A stretch of DNA of 64,000 nt, from contig CAVFZY010000035.1 in NCBI GenBank assembly GCA_963627135.1, positions 62,001 through 126,000 of the forward strand, written 5' to 3'. Made by a program: the position numbers and the translations under genes. How positions within the stretch are numbered: the first letter of the stretch is position 1; each line of letters starts with the position of its first letter. Below the pieces are notes generated by a model, which searched no databases, was not told where the DNA came from, and saw only the letters and a list, made by a program, of their open reading frames with translations. Source of the stretch: CAG-103 sp963627135. GTDB lineage: Bacteria; Bacillota; Clostridia; Oscillospirales; Oscillospiraceae. Shown here one piece after another: positions 25,008 to 33,310 of the stretch.

Positions 25008-25187
25008 TTACCAGCCCATCGTGTCGCGGATGGTATCCGTCACGTCGCTGACCGTGCGCACCGCGTCCGCCACGATGTTGTTCGTGCGCTTTTTCTGCGG
25101 GTGCATCATCCAGCCCGCCGCCGTGCCGACCGCCATGCCGACACCCATACCGATGCTCATGCCCTTGGCAAACTGCATTGCGTTCAT
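25008..25187 (-). CDS. Small YtxH-like membrane protein
   Basis: A 59-residue protein with one Gly/Ala-rich membrane segment (GMSIGMGVGMAVGTAAGW, about 9-26), then a basic turn and an amphipathic helix. AAAGGAGA precedes the ATG. It resembles small envelope proteins of unknown role that are common in Clostridia. Confidence 0.7.
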   Translation of the reverse strand: MNAMQFAKGMSIGMGVGMAVGTAAGWMMHPQKKRTNNIVADAVRTVSDVTDTIRDTMGW

Positions 25188-25296
25188 TTTGCTGTCTCCT
25201 TTCACGTTTCTGCCTCCTTTCGGAACGCCGGTTCCGCAGATAGTATGCGCGCGCGGACAAAAAGCTATGAAATCTGCGCCGCGCCAGTTTCTGGAT

Positions 25297-25326
25297 TGAT
25301 TCCCCGCCGCCATCGGTGGTATACTA
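25297..25326 (+). promoter_or_regulatory. Promoter of the ymdB operon
   Basis: TTGATT, 18 bases, TATACT. Confidence 0.6.
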
Positions 25327-25370
25327 TTTCTATTATCAAATTTTCTTCTGATCGCATGGGAGGGATCATC

Positions 25371-26144
25371 ATGATCTTGCGCATTCTGGCCGTGGGCGAC
25401 GTTGTGGGCGCGCCCGGCCTGGCGTTTCTGGCAGAGCGCCTGCGCGCGTTCAAGGAGCAGGAACACATTGACTTCACCGTCGTCAACGGCGAAAACGCCA
25501 ATGTCGTCGGCGTGACGCCGAAGCAGGCTGACGCCATCTTCGCCGCCGGGGCCGACGTCATCACGCTTGGTAACCACACGTGGACGCGCTACGAGCTGCA
25601 GCCGTATCTCGAACAGAAAAAGCGCATCCTGCGCCCAGCAAACTTCGCGCCGCAGTGCCCGGGCCGCGGCTGGGGCGAATACTCCGTGCGCGGCGGACCG
25701 ATCTGCGTCATCAACCTCATGGGGCGCTTCACGCTCGATGCGAACACGGACAATCCGTTCCTCGTCGCGGACGACATTCTCGACCAGACGCAGGCAAAGA
25801 TCGTCCTCGTGGACATGCACGCTGAGGCCACGAGCGAAAAGCGCGCCATGGGCTTTTACCTCGACGGGCGCGTGACGGCCGTCTGGGGCACGCACACGCA
25901 CGTGCAGACGTCCGACGCCGAGGTGCTGCCAGAGGGCACGGGCTACCTGACCGATCTCGGCATGACGGGTCCGGCCAACGCCGTGCTCGGCATCGCGCCG
26001 GAGCAGTCGATCGGCAAGTTCCTCGGCGACCCGCCGCGGCGCTATGAGGCCGCCATGGGTGCGGCCAAGCTCGAGGGCGCGATCTTCGAGGTCGACAGCG
26101 ACACCGGCCGCTGCCGCGGCGTGCAGCCGGTGCGTCTGAGATGA
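25371..26144 (+). CDS. ymdB: YmdB-family metallophosphoesterase
   Basis: The 257 residues match the TIGR00282 family: GDVVGAPG at the start (metal-binding Asp), VNGENAN, LGNHTW (dinuclear site) and GTHTHVQTSD near residue 180. Bacillus YmdB is a 2',3'-cyclic nucleotide phosphodiesterase affecting RNA turnover and multicellular behaviour. The start at 25371 is set by GGGAGG. It overlaps the next gene by 4 bases (ATGA). Confidence 0.9.
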   Translation: MILRILAVGDVVGAPGLAFLAERLRAFKEQEHIDFTVVNGENANVVGVTPKQADAIFAAGADVITLGNHTWTRYELQPYLEQKKRILRPANFAPQCPGRGWGEYSVRGGPICVINLMGRFTLDANTDNPFLVADDILDQTQAKIVLVDMHAEATSEKRAMGFYLDGRVTAVWGTHTHVQTSDAEVLPEGTGYLTDLGMTGPANAVLGIAPEQSIGKFLGDPPRRYEAAMGAAKLEGAIFEVDSDTGRCRGVQPVRLR

Positions 26145-27244
26145 GCGTGCGTATTCTGCATGCGGCGGATCTGCACCTCGACTCGCCGTTTGAGGCGCTC
26201 ACGCTCGCGCAGGCGGCGCAGCGCCGCCGGGAGCAGCGCGACCTGCTGCGAGCCCTGCCGGAGCTGGCAAAGGCGCATGGCGCGCAGATCATCCTGCTCG
26301 CGGGCGACCTGCTCGACAGCGCGAGCCCCTATCCCGAGACGGCAAAGGCGCTCGCCGAGACGTTTGCCGGCTGCGGGGCGGAGGTGTTTCTCGCGCCCGG
26401 CAACCACGACTATTACAGCGCGGGCGCGCCATATGCGCGCCTGACGTTTCCGGAGAACGTACATATCTTCCGCTCGCCGCGCATCGAGCCCGTGACGCTG
26501 CTGGAGCTGGGCGTGCGCGTCTGGGGCGCGGCGTTCACCGACAGCCGCTGCCCCGGCCTGCTGCGGGGCTTTTCCGTGCCGAAGCAGGCGGGGCTGCTCG
26601 ACGTGCTCTGCGTGCACGGCGAGGTGGGCAACCCCGCGTCTGCCTACAATCCCGTGTCGGCCGCGGAGCTTGCCGCCAGCGCTCTGGACTATGCCGCCTT
26701 CGGCCACGTGCACCGCTTCGGCGGCGTGCTGCGCGCCGGGGGCACGGTGTACGCCTGGCCGGGCTGCATGGAGGGCCGCGGCTTTGACGAGACGGGGGAC
26801 AAGGGCGTGCTGCTCGTGGACGTCGCTGCGGGCGATGTGCAGGCGCGATTCCTGCCCGTGCCCGGGCGGCGGTATGAGATTTTGCGCGTGGACGTCACGG
26901 ACACGGACCCTGTGCAGGCGGCGCTCGCGGCGCTGCCGGAGGGGGCGGCGCGCAACATCTACCGCATCGTGCTCACGGGCGAGACCGACCGTGCGCCGAA
27001 CCCCGCCGCGCTGCGCGCGGTGCTCGAGGGCCGGGTGTTCGCGCTGCAGCTGCGCGACGAGACGCGTGCGCGCCGCGATCTCTGGGCGCGCGCGGGCGAG
27101 GGCACGCTGCGCGGGCAGTTTCTGGCCCAGCTGAAGCAACAATACGACGCTGCGGACTCCGACCGTGCGCGGGAGACCATCGTCATGGCCGCGCGCTGGG
27201 GCCTCGCGGCACTGGACCACGACGAGGAGGTGGTGACGCTGTGA
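26141..27244 (+). CDS. SbcD/YhaO-like exonuclease subunit (metallophosphoesterase)
   Basis: A 367-residue protein with all calcineurin-type metal motifs: HAADLHLDSPF, AGDLLDS, GNHDYY, CVHGE and FGHVHR. This N-terminal nuclease domain is followed by a smaller domain. It overlaps the next gene, which encodes an SbcC-like ATPase, so the two should form a Mre11-Rad50-type complex for DNA end processing. The sequence is nearer to Bacillus YhaO than to SbcD in length and layout. Confidence 0.88.
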   Translation: MSVRILHAADLHLDSPFEALTLAQAAQRRREQRDLLRALPELAKAHGAQIILLAGDLLDSASPYPETAKALAETFAGCGAEVFLAPGNHDYYSAGAPYARLTFPENVHIFRSPRIEPVTLLELGVRVWGAAFTDSRCPGLLRGFSVPKQAGLLDVLCVHGEVGNPASAYNPVSAAELAASALDYAAFGHVHRFGGVLRAGGTVYAWPGCMEGRGFDETGDKGVLLVDVAAGDVQARFLPVPGRRYEILRVDVTDTDPVQAALAALPEGAARNIYRIVLTGETDRAPNPAALRAVLEGRVFALQLRDETRARRDLWARAGEGTLRGQFLAQLKQQYDAADSDRARETIVMAARWGLAALDHDEEVVTL

Positions 27245-29160
27245 TCATCCGGCATATGCAGGGCACGTTCGGCACGCTCGACGGCGAGCAGCTGCGGCTC
27301 GACACGGGCTTGAATATCATCTACGCGCCGAATGAGAGCGGCAAGAGCACGTGGTGCGCCTTCCTGCGCGCCATGCTCTACGGAATCGACACGTCCCAGC
27401 GCGCGCGCGCCGGGTTCGTGCCCGACAAGCAGAAATACGCGCCCTGGAGCGGCAAGCCTATGGCGGGCGAGCTCGCGCTCGAGCAGGGCGGAAAATGCAT
27501 CACGATCCGCCGCTGGACGGAGGCGGCAAACGCGCCGCTGCGCGGCTTTTCGGCGGTGTACACCGGCACGGACATCCCGGTGCTGGGCCTGACGGCGGCG
27601 GACGCGGGCGAGCAGCTCACGGGCGTGTCGGCCGAGGTGTTCGCGCGCACCGCGTTCATCGGGCAGGGCGGCCTCGTCGTGACGGGCACGCCGGAGCTGG
27701 AAAAACGCATCTCCGCCATCGTGACCTCCGGCGAGGAGGCGAGCTCCTACACCGAGGCCGATGCGCAGCTGCGCGCATGGCTGCGCCGCCGGCGCAGCGG
27801 CCAGCACGGCGCGCTGCCGGAGCTGGAGGGCCGCATCACGACGGTGGCCGAGCAGCTGCACCGGCTCGAGCGCAACGCGCAGGAGCAGACGGCCTGCGCC
27901 GCCGAGCTTCGGCAGACGGACGCGGAGCTGCAGACCGTGACCGAGCAGATGAACGCCGCCCGGCAGCGGCAGCGCCGCGCGGCGCTGAGCAGCATGGGCG
28001 AGGAGAAATCGAACCTGCGCACGCTCGAGCAGACGCTCGAACAGGCGCGGCGGGACGCGGCGGCCAAGCGCACAGCGCTCGAGCAGACGCACTTCGGCGT
28101 GCAGACGCCGGACGAGGCGGGCGAGACCGCCGAGCGCGACGCGCAGCGGGCCGAGGCCCTCGCCGGGACGGCGGAGCACGGCGGCAAGCCGTATTTCTGG
28201 ATCGCGGCGCTTGTGCTGGCCGCGTTGTGCGCCGTACTGGGTTATCTTGTGGCGCAGCCGCTGTATGATGCGGCCATCGCGCTCGCGGTGCTGGCCGTCG
28301 TGCTGCTGGTCGTTGCCAACAATGGCAAAAAGCGCGCGCAGCAGGCGTCCGCCGCGCTCGGAAAGCTCCTGCGCAGCTACGGCGTGCAGGACGTGGACGG
28401 CATCTACTATCAGGCGGAGGTGCACCGGGCGGCCTACCGTGCGTGCGCGGCCGCCATGCAGGCGGAGCAGCGGGCCGCCGCCGCGCTCGAGGATGCGCGC
28501 GAGCACCAGTGCGAGACGCACGAGCGGCTGCTGCAGAGCCTGGATTTTGAGAGCGGCACGGGCGAGGCCGCCGCGCTCTATCAGCGCAAGTGCGCGCTCG
28601 AGAGCGTGCGCACGCGCCTGCGCACGCAGCAGGCGCAGCTCACGGGCGCGGCCCTCGCCATCGGCGACCCGATGGCGCTGAAAAGCGAGCACGCGCAGCT
28701 GCTCGAACAGCGCGCCGCGCTTGAGCGGCAGTACGCCGCCATCGCGCTCGCGATCGAGACGCTCGGCCGCGCGGACGCGGAGCTGCAGAGCCGCTTTTCC
28801 CCGCAGCTGGCGCAAAAGGCGGCGGACTATATGGACTACCTCACCGACGGACGCTATGACGAGCTCGTGCTCGCGCGCGACCTGTCGGCCAAGGCGCGCA
28901 GCTCCGGGGACCCGACGCCGCGCGACACGGCCTATCTCTCGGCCGGGACGGCGGACCTGCTGTACCTGTCCGTGCGTCTGGCGCTGTGCGAGTTGACGTG
29001 CCCGGCGGACGATCCGTGCCCGCTCGTGCTCGACGACACGCTCGTGAATTTCGACGATGCGCGCGCCAAACGCGCCATGGCGCTCTTTGGCGAGATCGCG
29101 CAGCACCGACAGGTCATTTTGTTCACTTGCCACGAGCGCGACTGCCCCGCGCAGGGGTGA
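27241..29160 (+). CDS. SbcC/YhaN-like AAA ATPase
   Basis: GTG start overlapping the previous stop. The 639 residues show Walker A APNESGKST (about 30-38), long coiled-coil arms rich in Glu, Gln, Ala and Arg, an unusual hydrophobic hairpin near residues 318-362 (two membrane-like stretches, as in YhaN), and a C-terminal Walker B PLVLDDTLVNFDD. It probably works with the nuclease encoded upstream. The hydrophobic hairpin suggests attachment to the membrane. Confidence 0.87.
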   Translation: MIIRHMQGTFGTLDGEQLRLDTGLNIIYAPNESGKSTWCAFLRAMLYGIDTSQRARAGFVPDKQKYAPWSGKPMAGELALEQGGKCITIRRWTEAANAPLRGFSAVYTGTDIPVLGLTAADAGEQLTGVSAEVFARTAFIGQGGLVVTGTPELEKRISAIVTSGEEASSYTEADAQLRAWLRRRRSGQHGALPELEGRITTVAEQLHRLERNAQEQTACAAELRQTDAELQTVTEQMNAARQRQRRAALSSMGEEKSNLRTLEQTLEQARRDAAAKRTALEQTHFGVQTPDEAGETAERDAQRAEALAGTAEHGGKPYFWIAALVLAALCAVLGYLVAQPLYDAAIALAVLAVVLLVVANNGKKRAQQASAALGKLLRSYGVQDVDGIYYQAEVHRAAYRACAAAMQAEQRAAAALEDAREHQCETHERLLQSLDFESGTGEAAALYQRKCALESVRTRLRTQQAQLTGAALAIGDPMALKSEHAQLLEQRAALERQYAAIALAIETLGRADAELQSRFSPQLAQKAADYMDYLTDGRYDELVLARDLSAKARSSGDPTPRDTAYLSAGTADLLYLSVRLALCELTCPADDPCPLVLDDTLVNFDDARAKRAMALFGEIAQHRQVILFTCHERDCPAQG

Positions 29161-29179
29161 AAAACGCCTGAAAATTTAC

Positions 29180-29212
29180 GACCGGACACGGAATATCCCG
29201 TGTCCGGTTTTT
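29180..29212 (+). terminator. Terminator of the ymdB operon
   Basis: An 11-bp stem (ACCGGACACGG with CCGTGTCCGGT) followed by T5. Confidence 0.88.
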
Positions 29213-29216
29213 GTCG

Positions 29217-29245
29217 TTGACAGGCGGGGCGAATCGCGTTATACT
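29217..29245 (+). promoter_or_regulatory. Promoter of the purine permease gene
   Basis: TTGACA, 17 bases, TATACT. The leader is about 45 bases with no riboswitch. Confidence 0.8.
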
Positions 29246-29296
29246 GACGGCGTTTTGCGTTTCTTGGCAAAAACTTTGCGGGGGGGAGGGATCCCA

Positions 29297-30724
29297 ATGG
29301 AAAAGCTCTTTCACCTGAAAGAAAATCATACCACCGTGCGTACCGAGATCGTCGCCGGTCTGACGACCTTCATGACCATGGCGTACATCATCGCACTCAA
29401 CCCGAACCTGCTGACCGGTTTCGGCGCCGATGGCGGCCAGCAGCTCTGGAACGGCGTGTTCCTCGCCACCTGCATTGCCTCCGCCGTCGGCACGCTCGTC
29501 ATGGCGTTCGCGGCCAACAAGCCCTTTGTCATGGCACCCAGCATGGGTCTCAACAGCTTTTTCGCTGCCGTCGTGGCCAACATCGTCGGGCTGACCGGCA
29601 TGAGTTACCTGCAGTCGTTCCAGACGGCGCTGTGCGTCATCCTCATCGAGGGCATCGTATTCAGCATTCTCTCGGTGCTCAAGGTGCGCGAGAAGATCGT
29701 CGATGCCATCCCGCTCGGCATCCGGCTCGGCATCGCGCCGGCCATCGGCCTCATGCTGCTCAACATCGGCATCGGCTCCAACGCCGGTGTGTACTCGAGC
29801 GACGGCGGCCCGTTTTACGTTATGCGCGATTTCTTCGGCGCACTCACGCCCAGCCTCGCCAAGACCAACATGGGCGACGGCTACCCGCAGATGGTGCTTA
29901 CGGTCGTGACCATGTTCGTCGGCCTGTTTCTGATCGTGCTCTTCGCGCACAGGAAGATCAAGGGCTCCGTGCTGCTGGGCATGCTCTGCGCGTCCGGCAT
30001 TTACTGGGCGGGCGAGGCCATCTTCCTGCACACGGACCCGTTCGCGTCGCTCGCGGGCGCGTCGTTCGTGCCCGCATTCGACGACATGGCCGCGACGACC
30101 CTGTTTCAATTCAACTTTGCCGCCCTCGGCGAGATCGGCTGGATCACGGCTGTGACGCTCATCATCACGTTCTGCATCATTGATATGTTCGACACCATCG
30201 GCACCCTCGTCGGCACGGCGAGCCGCGCCGGCATGGTCGATCGGGACGGCAACATGCCGCGCATGCGTGAGGCGCTGCTGGCCGACGCCATCGGCACCGT
30301 CGCGGGCGCGTGCACCGGCACATCCACCGTCACGACGTTTGTAGAGTCCGCCTCCGGCGTCGAGGCCGGAGGCCGTACGGGCCTGACCGCCCTGACGGCC
30401 GGCGTGCTCTTCCTGGCAAGTATGTTCCTTGCGCCCATCGCCGCCATCATCCCCGCCGCTGCGACGAGCTCCGCGCTCATCTATGTCGGTCTGCTCATGG
30501 TTGGCGGCCTCAAGAAGATTGACTTTGACGACATTTATCAGGGCCTGCCGGTGGGGATCATGCTCATTTCCATACCGGTCTCCGGCTCTGTCGGCCACGG
30601 CATCGGTCTGGGCCTCATCAGCTACTCCGTGCTCAAGCTCTGCACGGGCAAGGGCAAGGACGTCTCCGTGCTGACGTATGTCATCTCGCTGATCTTCCTC
30701 GTGAAGTTCTTCCTCGTCGCCTGA
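29297..30724 (+). CDS. AzgA/PbuG-type NCS2 purine permease
   Basis: A 475-residue membrane protein with the hallmark start TEIVAGLTTFMTMAYI, the substrate-site segment MAPSMGLNSFFA, and IDMFDTIGTL in the second half. Relatives (PbuG, PbuO, AzgA) import guanine, hypoxanthine or adenine with protons. GGGGGGAGGG precedes the ATG at 29297. It is monocistronic with its own promoter and terminator. Together with xpt and the BMP nucleoside transporter it completes a purine salvage set. Confidence 0.92.
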   Translation: MEKLFHLKENHTTVRTEIVAGLTTFMTMAYIIALNPNLLTGFGADGGQQLWNGVFLATCIASAVGTLVMAFAANKPFVMAPSMGLNSFFAAVVANIVGLTGMSYLQSFQTALCVILIEGIVFSILSVLKVREKIVDAIPLGIRLGIAPAIGLMLLNIGIGSNAGVYSSDGGPFYVMRDFFGALTPSLAKTNMGDGYPQMVLTVVTMFVGLFLIVLFAHRKIKGSVLLGMLCASGIYWAGEAIFLHTDPFASLAGASFVPAFDDMAATTLFQFNFAALGEIGWITAVTLIITFCIIDMFDTIGTLVGTASRAGMVDRDGNMPRMREALLADAIGTVAGACTGTSTVTTFVESASGVEAGGRTGLTALTAGVLFLASMFLAPIAAIIPAAATSSALIYVGLLMVGGLKKIDFDDIYQGLPVGIMLISIPVSGSVGHGIGLGLISYSVLKLCTGKGKDVSVLTYVISLIFLVKFFLVA

Positions 30725-30747
30725 GCGCGAATATCCGCTTGCACGGC

Positions 30748-30779
30748 CGGGCGCGTCCATTCGGACGCGCCCGATTTTT
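30748..30779 (+). terminator. Terminator of the purine permease gene
   Basis: The stem CGGGCGCGTCC/GGACGCGCCCG is followed by ATTTTT. Confidence 0.9.
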
Positions 30780-30909
30780 GCATCTTGCCGCGCTGCCTTA
30801 CGAAGATGTAAGCCAACTGTAAGCCAAAACGATGGCGATGTGATGCCGCCCGGGGCTATACTGATGCCAGAAACCGGGGGCGGGAGAGCCCCGATAGGAG
30901 GCAAGGATC

Positions 30910-31434
30910 ATGACAAATCTTCCGGGCAGTATCCGGCAGGCGGCCTGTGCGTTTTCGCTCATCGCTGCGCTCGCGTTTTCGGCGTTCATCGAGCTGGGGC
31001 AGCTCACGGGGCTGTTTTTCGTGTTCCGTGGCTCGTACCGCCTGTGCGACGTGGACGACCTGATGCTCAACACGCTCGGCGGCCTGCTCGGCGGCGAGCT
31101 GGTGCACGCACTGGAAGCGTATCTGCCGCCGCTCGATGCGTTTGATCGCTTTCCGGGTAGCAAGCTGCGCTTTTTCCCAACGAGAACCCAGCGAAGCGGT
31201 TCTCGTTGGAGAAAAAACGGCATGGCGTCGGCCATGCCGTTTTTCACTGCCGGTGGCATTACGCGTCCTCCGTGTCGCCGTCGATCTCGTCGCGGCCGCG
31301 GAAGAGCAGGGAAATGCACCAGATCGCGGCCAGACCCACGAGCGTGTAGATCACGCGGGCGACCACGGAGGCCTGCCCGCCGCAGATCCACGCCACGAGA
31401 TCGAACCGGAACAGACCGATGCTGCCCCAGTTGA
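30910..31434 (+). CDS. Short VanZ-like protein with run-on C-terminus
   Basis: Only residues 15-65 look like a protein family: the VanZ segment FSAFIELGQLTG followed by CDVDDLMLNTLGGLLGG. The N-terminal membrane helices of VanZ proteins are absent although AGGAGG precedes the ATG. After about residue 80 the frame runs through two hairpins and then antisense to the DUF378 gene, so the natural stop was probably lost by a small deletion near 31140. It is likely a degraded or minimal VanZ gene. Confidence 0.5.
   Translation: MTNLPGSIRQAACAFSLIAALAFSAFIELGQLTGLFFVFRGSYRLCDVDDLMLNTLGGLLGGELVHALEAYLPPLDAFDRFPGSKLRFFPTRTQRSGSRWRKNGMASAMPFFTAGGITRPPCRRRSRRGRGRAGKCTRSRPDPRACRSRGRPRRPARRRSTPRDRTGTDRCCPS
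31177..31209 (+). other. Hairpin without T tract inside the VanZ ORF
   Basis: The 12-bp arms CCAACGAGAACC and GGTTCTCGTTGG enclose a 9-base loop. Confidence 0.6.
31213..31244. terminator. Bidirectional terminator between the VanZ and DUF378 genes
   Basis: AAAAACGGCATGGC (31213-31226) pairs with GCCATGCCGTTTTT (31231-31244) around GTCG. Confidence 0.9.
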
Positions 31435-31483
31435 GCCCGCCGATGATCGCGAGGATCAGCGCGATGCGGTCGATCACCTGCAT
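31259..31483 (-). CDS. DUF378 family membrane protein
   Basis: The 74-residue protein carries the DUF378 pattern IALILAIIGGLNWGSIGLF and RVIYTLVGLAAIW, two membrane helices with a short loop. The ATG at 31483 follows AAAGGAGA; a longer in-frame start adds 25 unrelated residues. Function unknown in the whole family. It is transcribed towards the VanZ gene. Confidence 0.88.
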   Translation of the reverse strand: MQVIDRIALILAIIGGLNWGSIGLFRFDLVAWICGGQASVVARVIYTLVGLAAIWCISLLFRGRDEIDGDTEDA

Positions 31484-31562
31484 ATGCTTCCATCTCCTTT
31501 GCTGTGTACTCCCGGTCAGTATGCCCGGCGCGCGAAAAAAAGATTCCGCCGCCGACAAAACT

Positions 31563-31579
31563 GGTGTCCGATCGACACC
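31563..31579. promoter_or_regulatory. Inverted repeat upstream of the small-RNA promoter
   Basis: GGTGTC and GACACC with a 5-base spacer, 8 bases before the -35 box. Candidate operator for the small RNA or for the divergent DUF378 gene. Confidence 0.35.
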
Positions 31580-31587
31580 GTTCGCTC

Positions 31588-31616
31588 TTTACATTTTGCG
31601 CGCCCGGCGCTACAAT
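31588..31616 (+). promoter_or_regulatory. Promoter of the candidate small RNA
   Basis: TTTACA, 17 bases, TACAAT. Confidence 0.7.
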
Positions 31617-31622
31617 ACCATC

Positions 31623-31725
31623 ACAGCTTATCCAATTGACTTCCGCAGCTTGGAAGCCACGGCTCATATCTTTATCCCACGACCCTGTTTTTGGCGGACT
31701 GTCTACAGTCCGCCCTCTTTTTTTT
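31623..31725 (+). ncRNA. Candidate small RNA, about 100 nt, unknown family
   Basis: A good promoter ends 7 bases before 31623, and a strong terminator closes the unit: a 9-bp stem in 31693-31714 and T8 at 31718-31725. Between them no ORF has a ribosome binding site. An internal hairpin CTTCC/GGAAG is visible. It does not match SRP RNA, 6S RNA or any riboswitch I know, and the next gene (31809) starts after its terminator, so it could also be an attenuated leader of that gene. Confidence 0.6.
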
Positions 31726-31773
31726 CTGCGCGCGCCCGATTTCGCCGCGTTTTGCGCAATATGTGGATTATTT

Positions 31774-31791
31774 TTGTGTTGTAAAACACAA
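31774..31791. promoter_or_regulatory. Palindrome upstream of the ParB-like gene
   Basis: TTGTGTT and AACACAA with a 4-base spacer, 17 bases before the ATG. Candidate operator or binding site. Confidence 0.4.
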
Positions 31792-31808
31792 GATATGGAG
31801 GGTGTGCT

Positions 31809-32663
31809 ATGCAGTTTTCCAATCATCACAGCCGCGCGGCCCGCGGCAGCATCGTGTATCTGGCGGTGGACGCGATCGCGCCGAGCGCGGTCCAGCCGCG
31901 GCAGAATTTTTCCCCGGCGCAGCTCGAGGAGCTCTCGCGCAGCATTGCCGAGTACGGCGTGCTCAGCCCGCTGACCGTGCGGCCGCGGCAGGGCGGGTAT
32001 GAGCTCGTGGCCGGGGAGCGCCGCCTGCGCGCCGCGCGCATGGCGGGGCTCAGTGAGGTGCCGTGCATCATCATGGAGCTGGATCTCGAGGAGGCGAGCT
32101 TCATCGCGCTGGTGGAAAATCTCCAGCGCAACGACCTCGACTTTCTCGAGGAGGCGCGCGGCATTGCGCAGCTCATCCGGCTCTTCGGCCTGAGCCAGGA
32201 GGAGTGCGCACGGCGGCTGGGCAAGTCGCAGTCGGCCGTGGCGAACAAGCTCCGCCTGCTGCGTCTGCCGGAGGATGTGCTCAACGCCATGCGCAACGCC
32301 GGGCTTACCGAGCGGCACGGCCGCGCGCTGCTGCGCCTCGAAACCCCGGCCGAGCAGCGCGCGGCGCTGGCCTACATCCTCAGTCGTGACCTGAACGTCG
32401 CCGCGACGGACGCCTACATCGAGCGCCTGCTCGAGGCCAAGACCGCGCCCGAGGGCGAGCAGCAGAAGACCTTCATCCTCAAGGACGTGCGCGTGTTTCT
32501 CAACACGATCTCGCACAGCCTCGACCTCATGAAGCAGGGCGGCATCGACGCCGGTATGCACCGGCAGGAGACGGATGAGGCGCTTATCCTGACGATCAAC
32601 ATCCCCAAGGCGCGGCGCAGAGAGCCGGCGCCGAAACAGGGCGAGCCCGTACCGGTCGGGTAA
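31809..32663 (+). CDS. ParB/Noc-like DNA-binding CTPase-fold protein
   Basis: The 284 residues have the N-terminal ParB domain with IAPSAVQPRQNF, VAGERRLRAARMAG (the C-motif that binds CTP) and ENLQRNDL, then an HTH (LSQEECARRLGKSQSAVANKLRLL, about 128-151). Such proteins load on parS/NBS sites as CTP-dependent clamps for chromosome segregation or nucleoid occlusion. There is no parA, rsmG or gidA next to it, unlike the classical origin-side location, so this is an orphan, possibly Noc. GGAGGG precedes the ATG. Confidence 0.88.
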   Translation: MQFSNHHSRAARGSIVYLAVDAIAPSAVQPRQNFSPAQLEELSRSIAEYGVLSPLTVRPRQGGYELVAGERRLRAARMAGLSEVPCIIMELDLEEASFIALVENLQRNDLDFLEEARGIAQLIRLFGLSQEECARRLGKSQSAVANKLRLLRLPEDVLNAMRNAGLTERHGRALLRLETPAEQRAALAYILSRDLNVAATDAYIERLLEAKTAPEGEQQKTFILKDVRVFLNTISHSLDLMKQGGIDAGMHRQETDEALILTINIPKARRREPAPKQGEPVPVG

Positions 32664-32679
32664 AAAAATCGCGCAGTGC

Positions 32680-32708
32680 TTGACAGCGGCGCGGCGGCTT
32701 CCTATACT
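32680..32708 (+). promoter_or_regulatory. Promoter of the flavodoxin gene
   Basis: TTGACA, 17 bases, TATACT. Confidence 0.8.
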
Positions 32709-32758
32709 CTTACATAAAGAGGGGACCGCCCGGCAGGGCGGACAAAGGAGGCCGCTGC

Positions 32759-33244
32759 ATGAAAACGCTGATCCTGTTTGCCTCGCGCTACGGCGCGACG
32801 GAGGAGATCGCCTATATGCTCAAGAGCGCCGTTGGCGGCGACGTGACGGTGCGCAATATCCGCGAGCGCGGCATCACGCTCGCGGGGTACGACACGGTCA
32901 TCATCGGCAGCTGTGTATATATGTTCAAGCTCGACCGGCACATCCAGCACTTCCTGCGCCGGAACGAAAAGGCGCTCATGGGCAAGCGCCTCGGCCTGTA
33001 CCTGTGCTGCTACACCATGCCCGGTACGGAGGGATATCTGGAGCACTTTTTCTCGCCGGAGCTGCTCGCGCACGCGGCCGCGAAGGACATTCTCGGCGGC
33101 AAGATGCAGTATGGGAAGATGAGCTATGCCTACAAGCAGCTCTTCGGCGCGCTGATGACATCGCCGCAGTACCGCACGCAGTATGTCGAGCCGAAGCTCG
33201 ACATCGCGCGCATCGACGCCTTTGCCGCCGCCATGCGCGGTTGA
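32759..33244 (+). CDS. Flavodoxin-domain protein (HemG-like)
   Basis: A 161-residue single-domain protein. The FMN phosphate loop FASRYGATEEIA lies at residues 7-18 and GSCVYMFKLDRHI follows near 51, a pattern shared with menaquinone-dependent protoporphyrinogen oxidase (HemG) and related flavodoxin_5 proteins. No haem genes are nearby, so a general electron-transfer role is as likely. AAAGGAGG precedes the ATG. Confidence 0.85.
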   Translation: MKTLILFASRYGATEEIAYMLKSAVGGDVTVRNIRERGITLAGYDTVIIGSCVYMFKLDRHIQHFLRRNEKALMGKRLGLYLCCYTMPGTEGYLEHFFSPELLAHAAAKDILGGKMQYGKMSYAYKQLFGALMTSPQYRTQYVEPKLDIARIDAFAAAMRG

Positions 33245-33259
33245 GCGGCGCGGCAGAAA

Positions 33260-33296
33260 AAAATCACCCGCATCCAGACCGGATGCGGGTGATTTT
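33260..33296. terminator. Bidirectional terminator between flavodoxin and carB genes
   Basis: A 16-bp stem (33260-33275 with 33281-33296) with loop AGACC, symmetrical A and T runs. It ends both the flavodoxin gene and the arginine operon. Confidence 0.9.
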
Positions 33297-33310
33297 CCGT
33301 TTTTAGGGTC

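Noticed and set aside
29246..29296. Riboswitch before the purine permease
   Set aside because: The leader is about 45 bases and contains none of the conserved purine aptamer segments.
13729..33296. Terminators at 13729 and 33260 as copies of a repeat family because both have loop AGACC framed by CC and GG
   Set aside because: Only nine bases are shared and the stems differ; this looks like a favoured tetraloop-like sequence rather than a mobile repeat.
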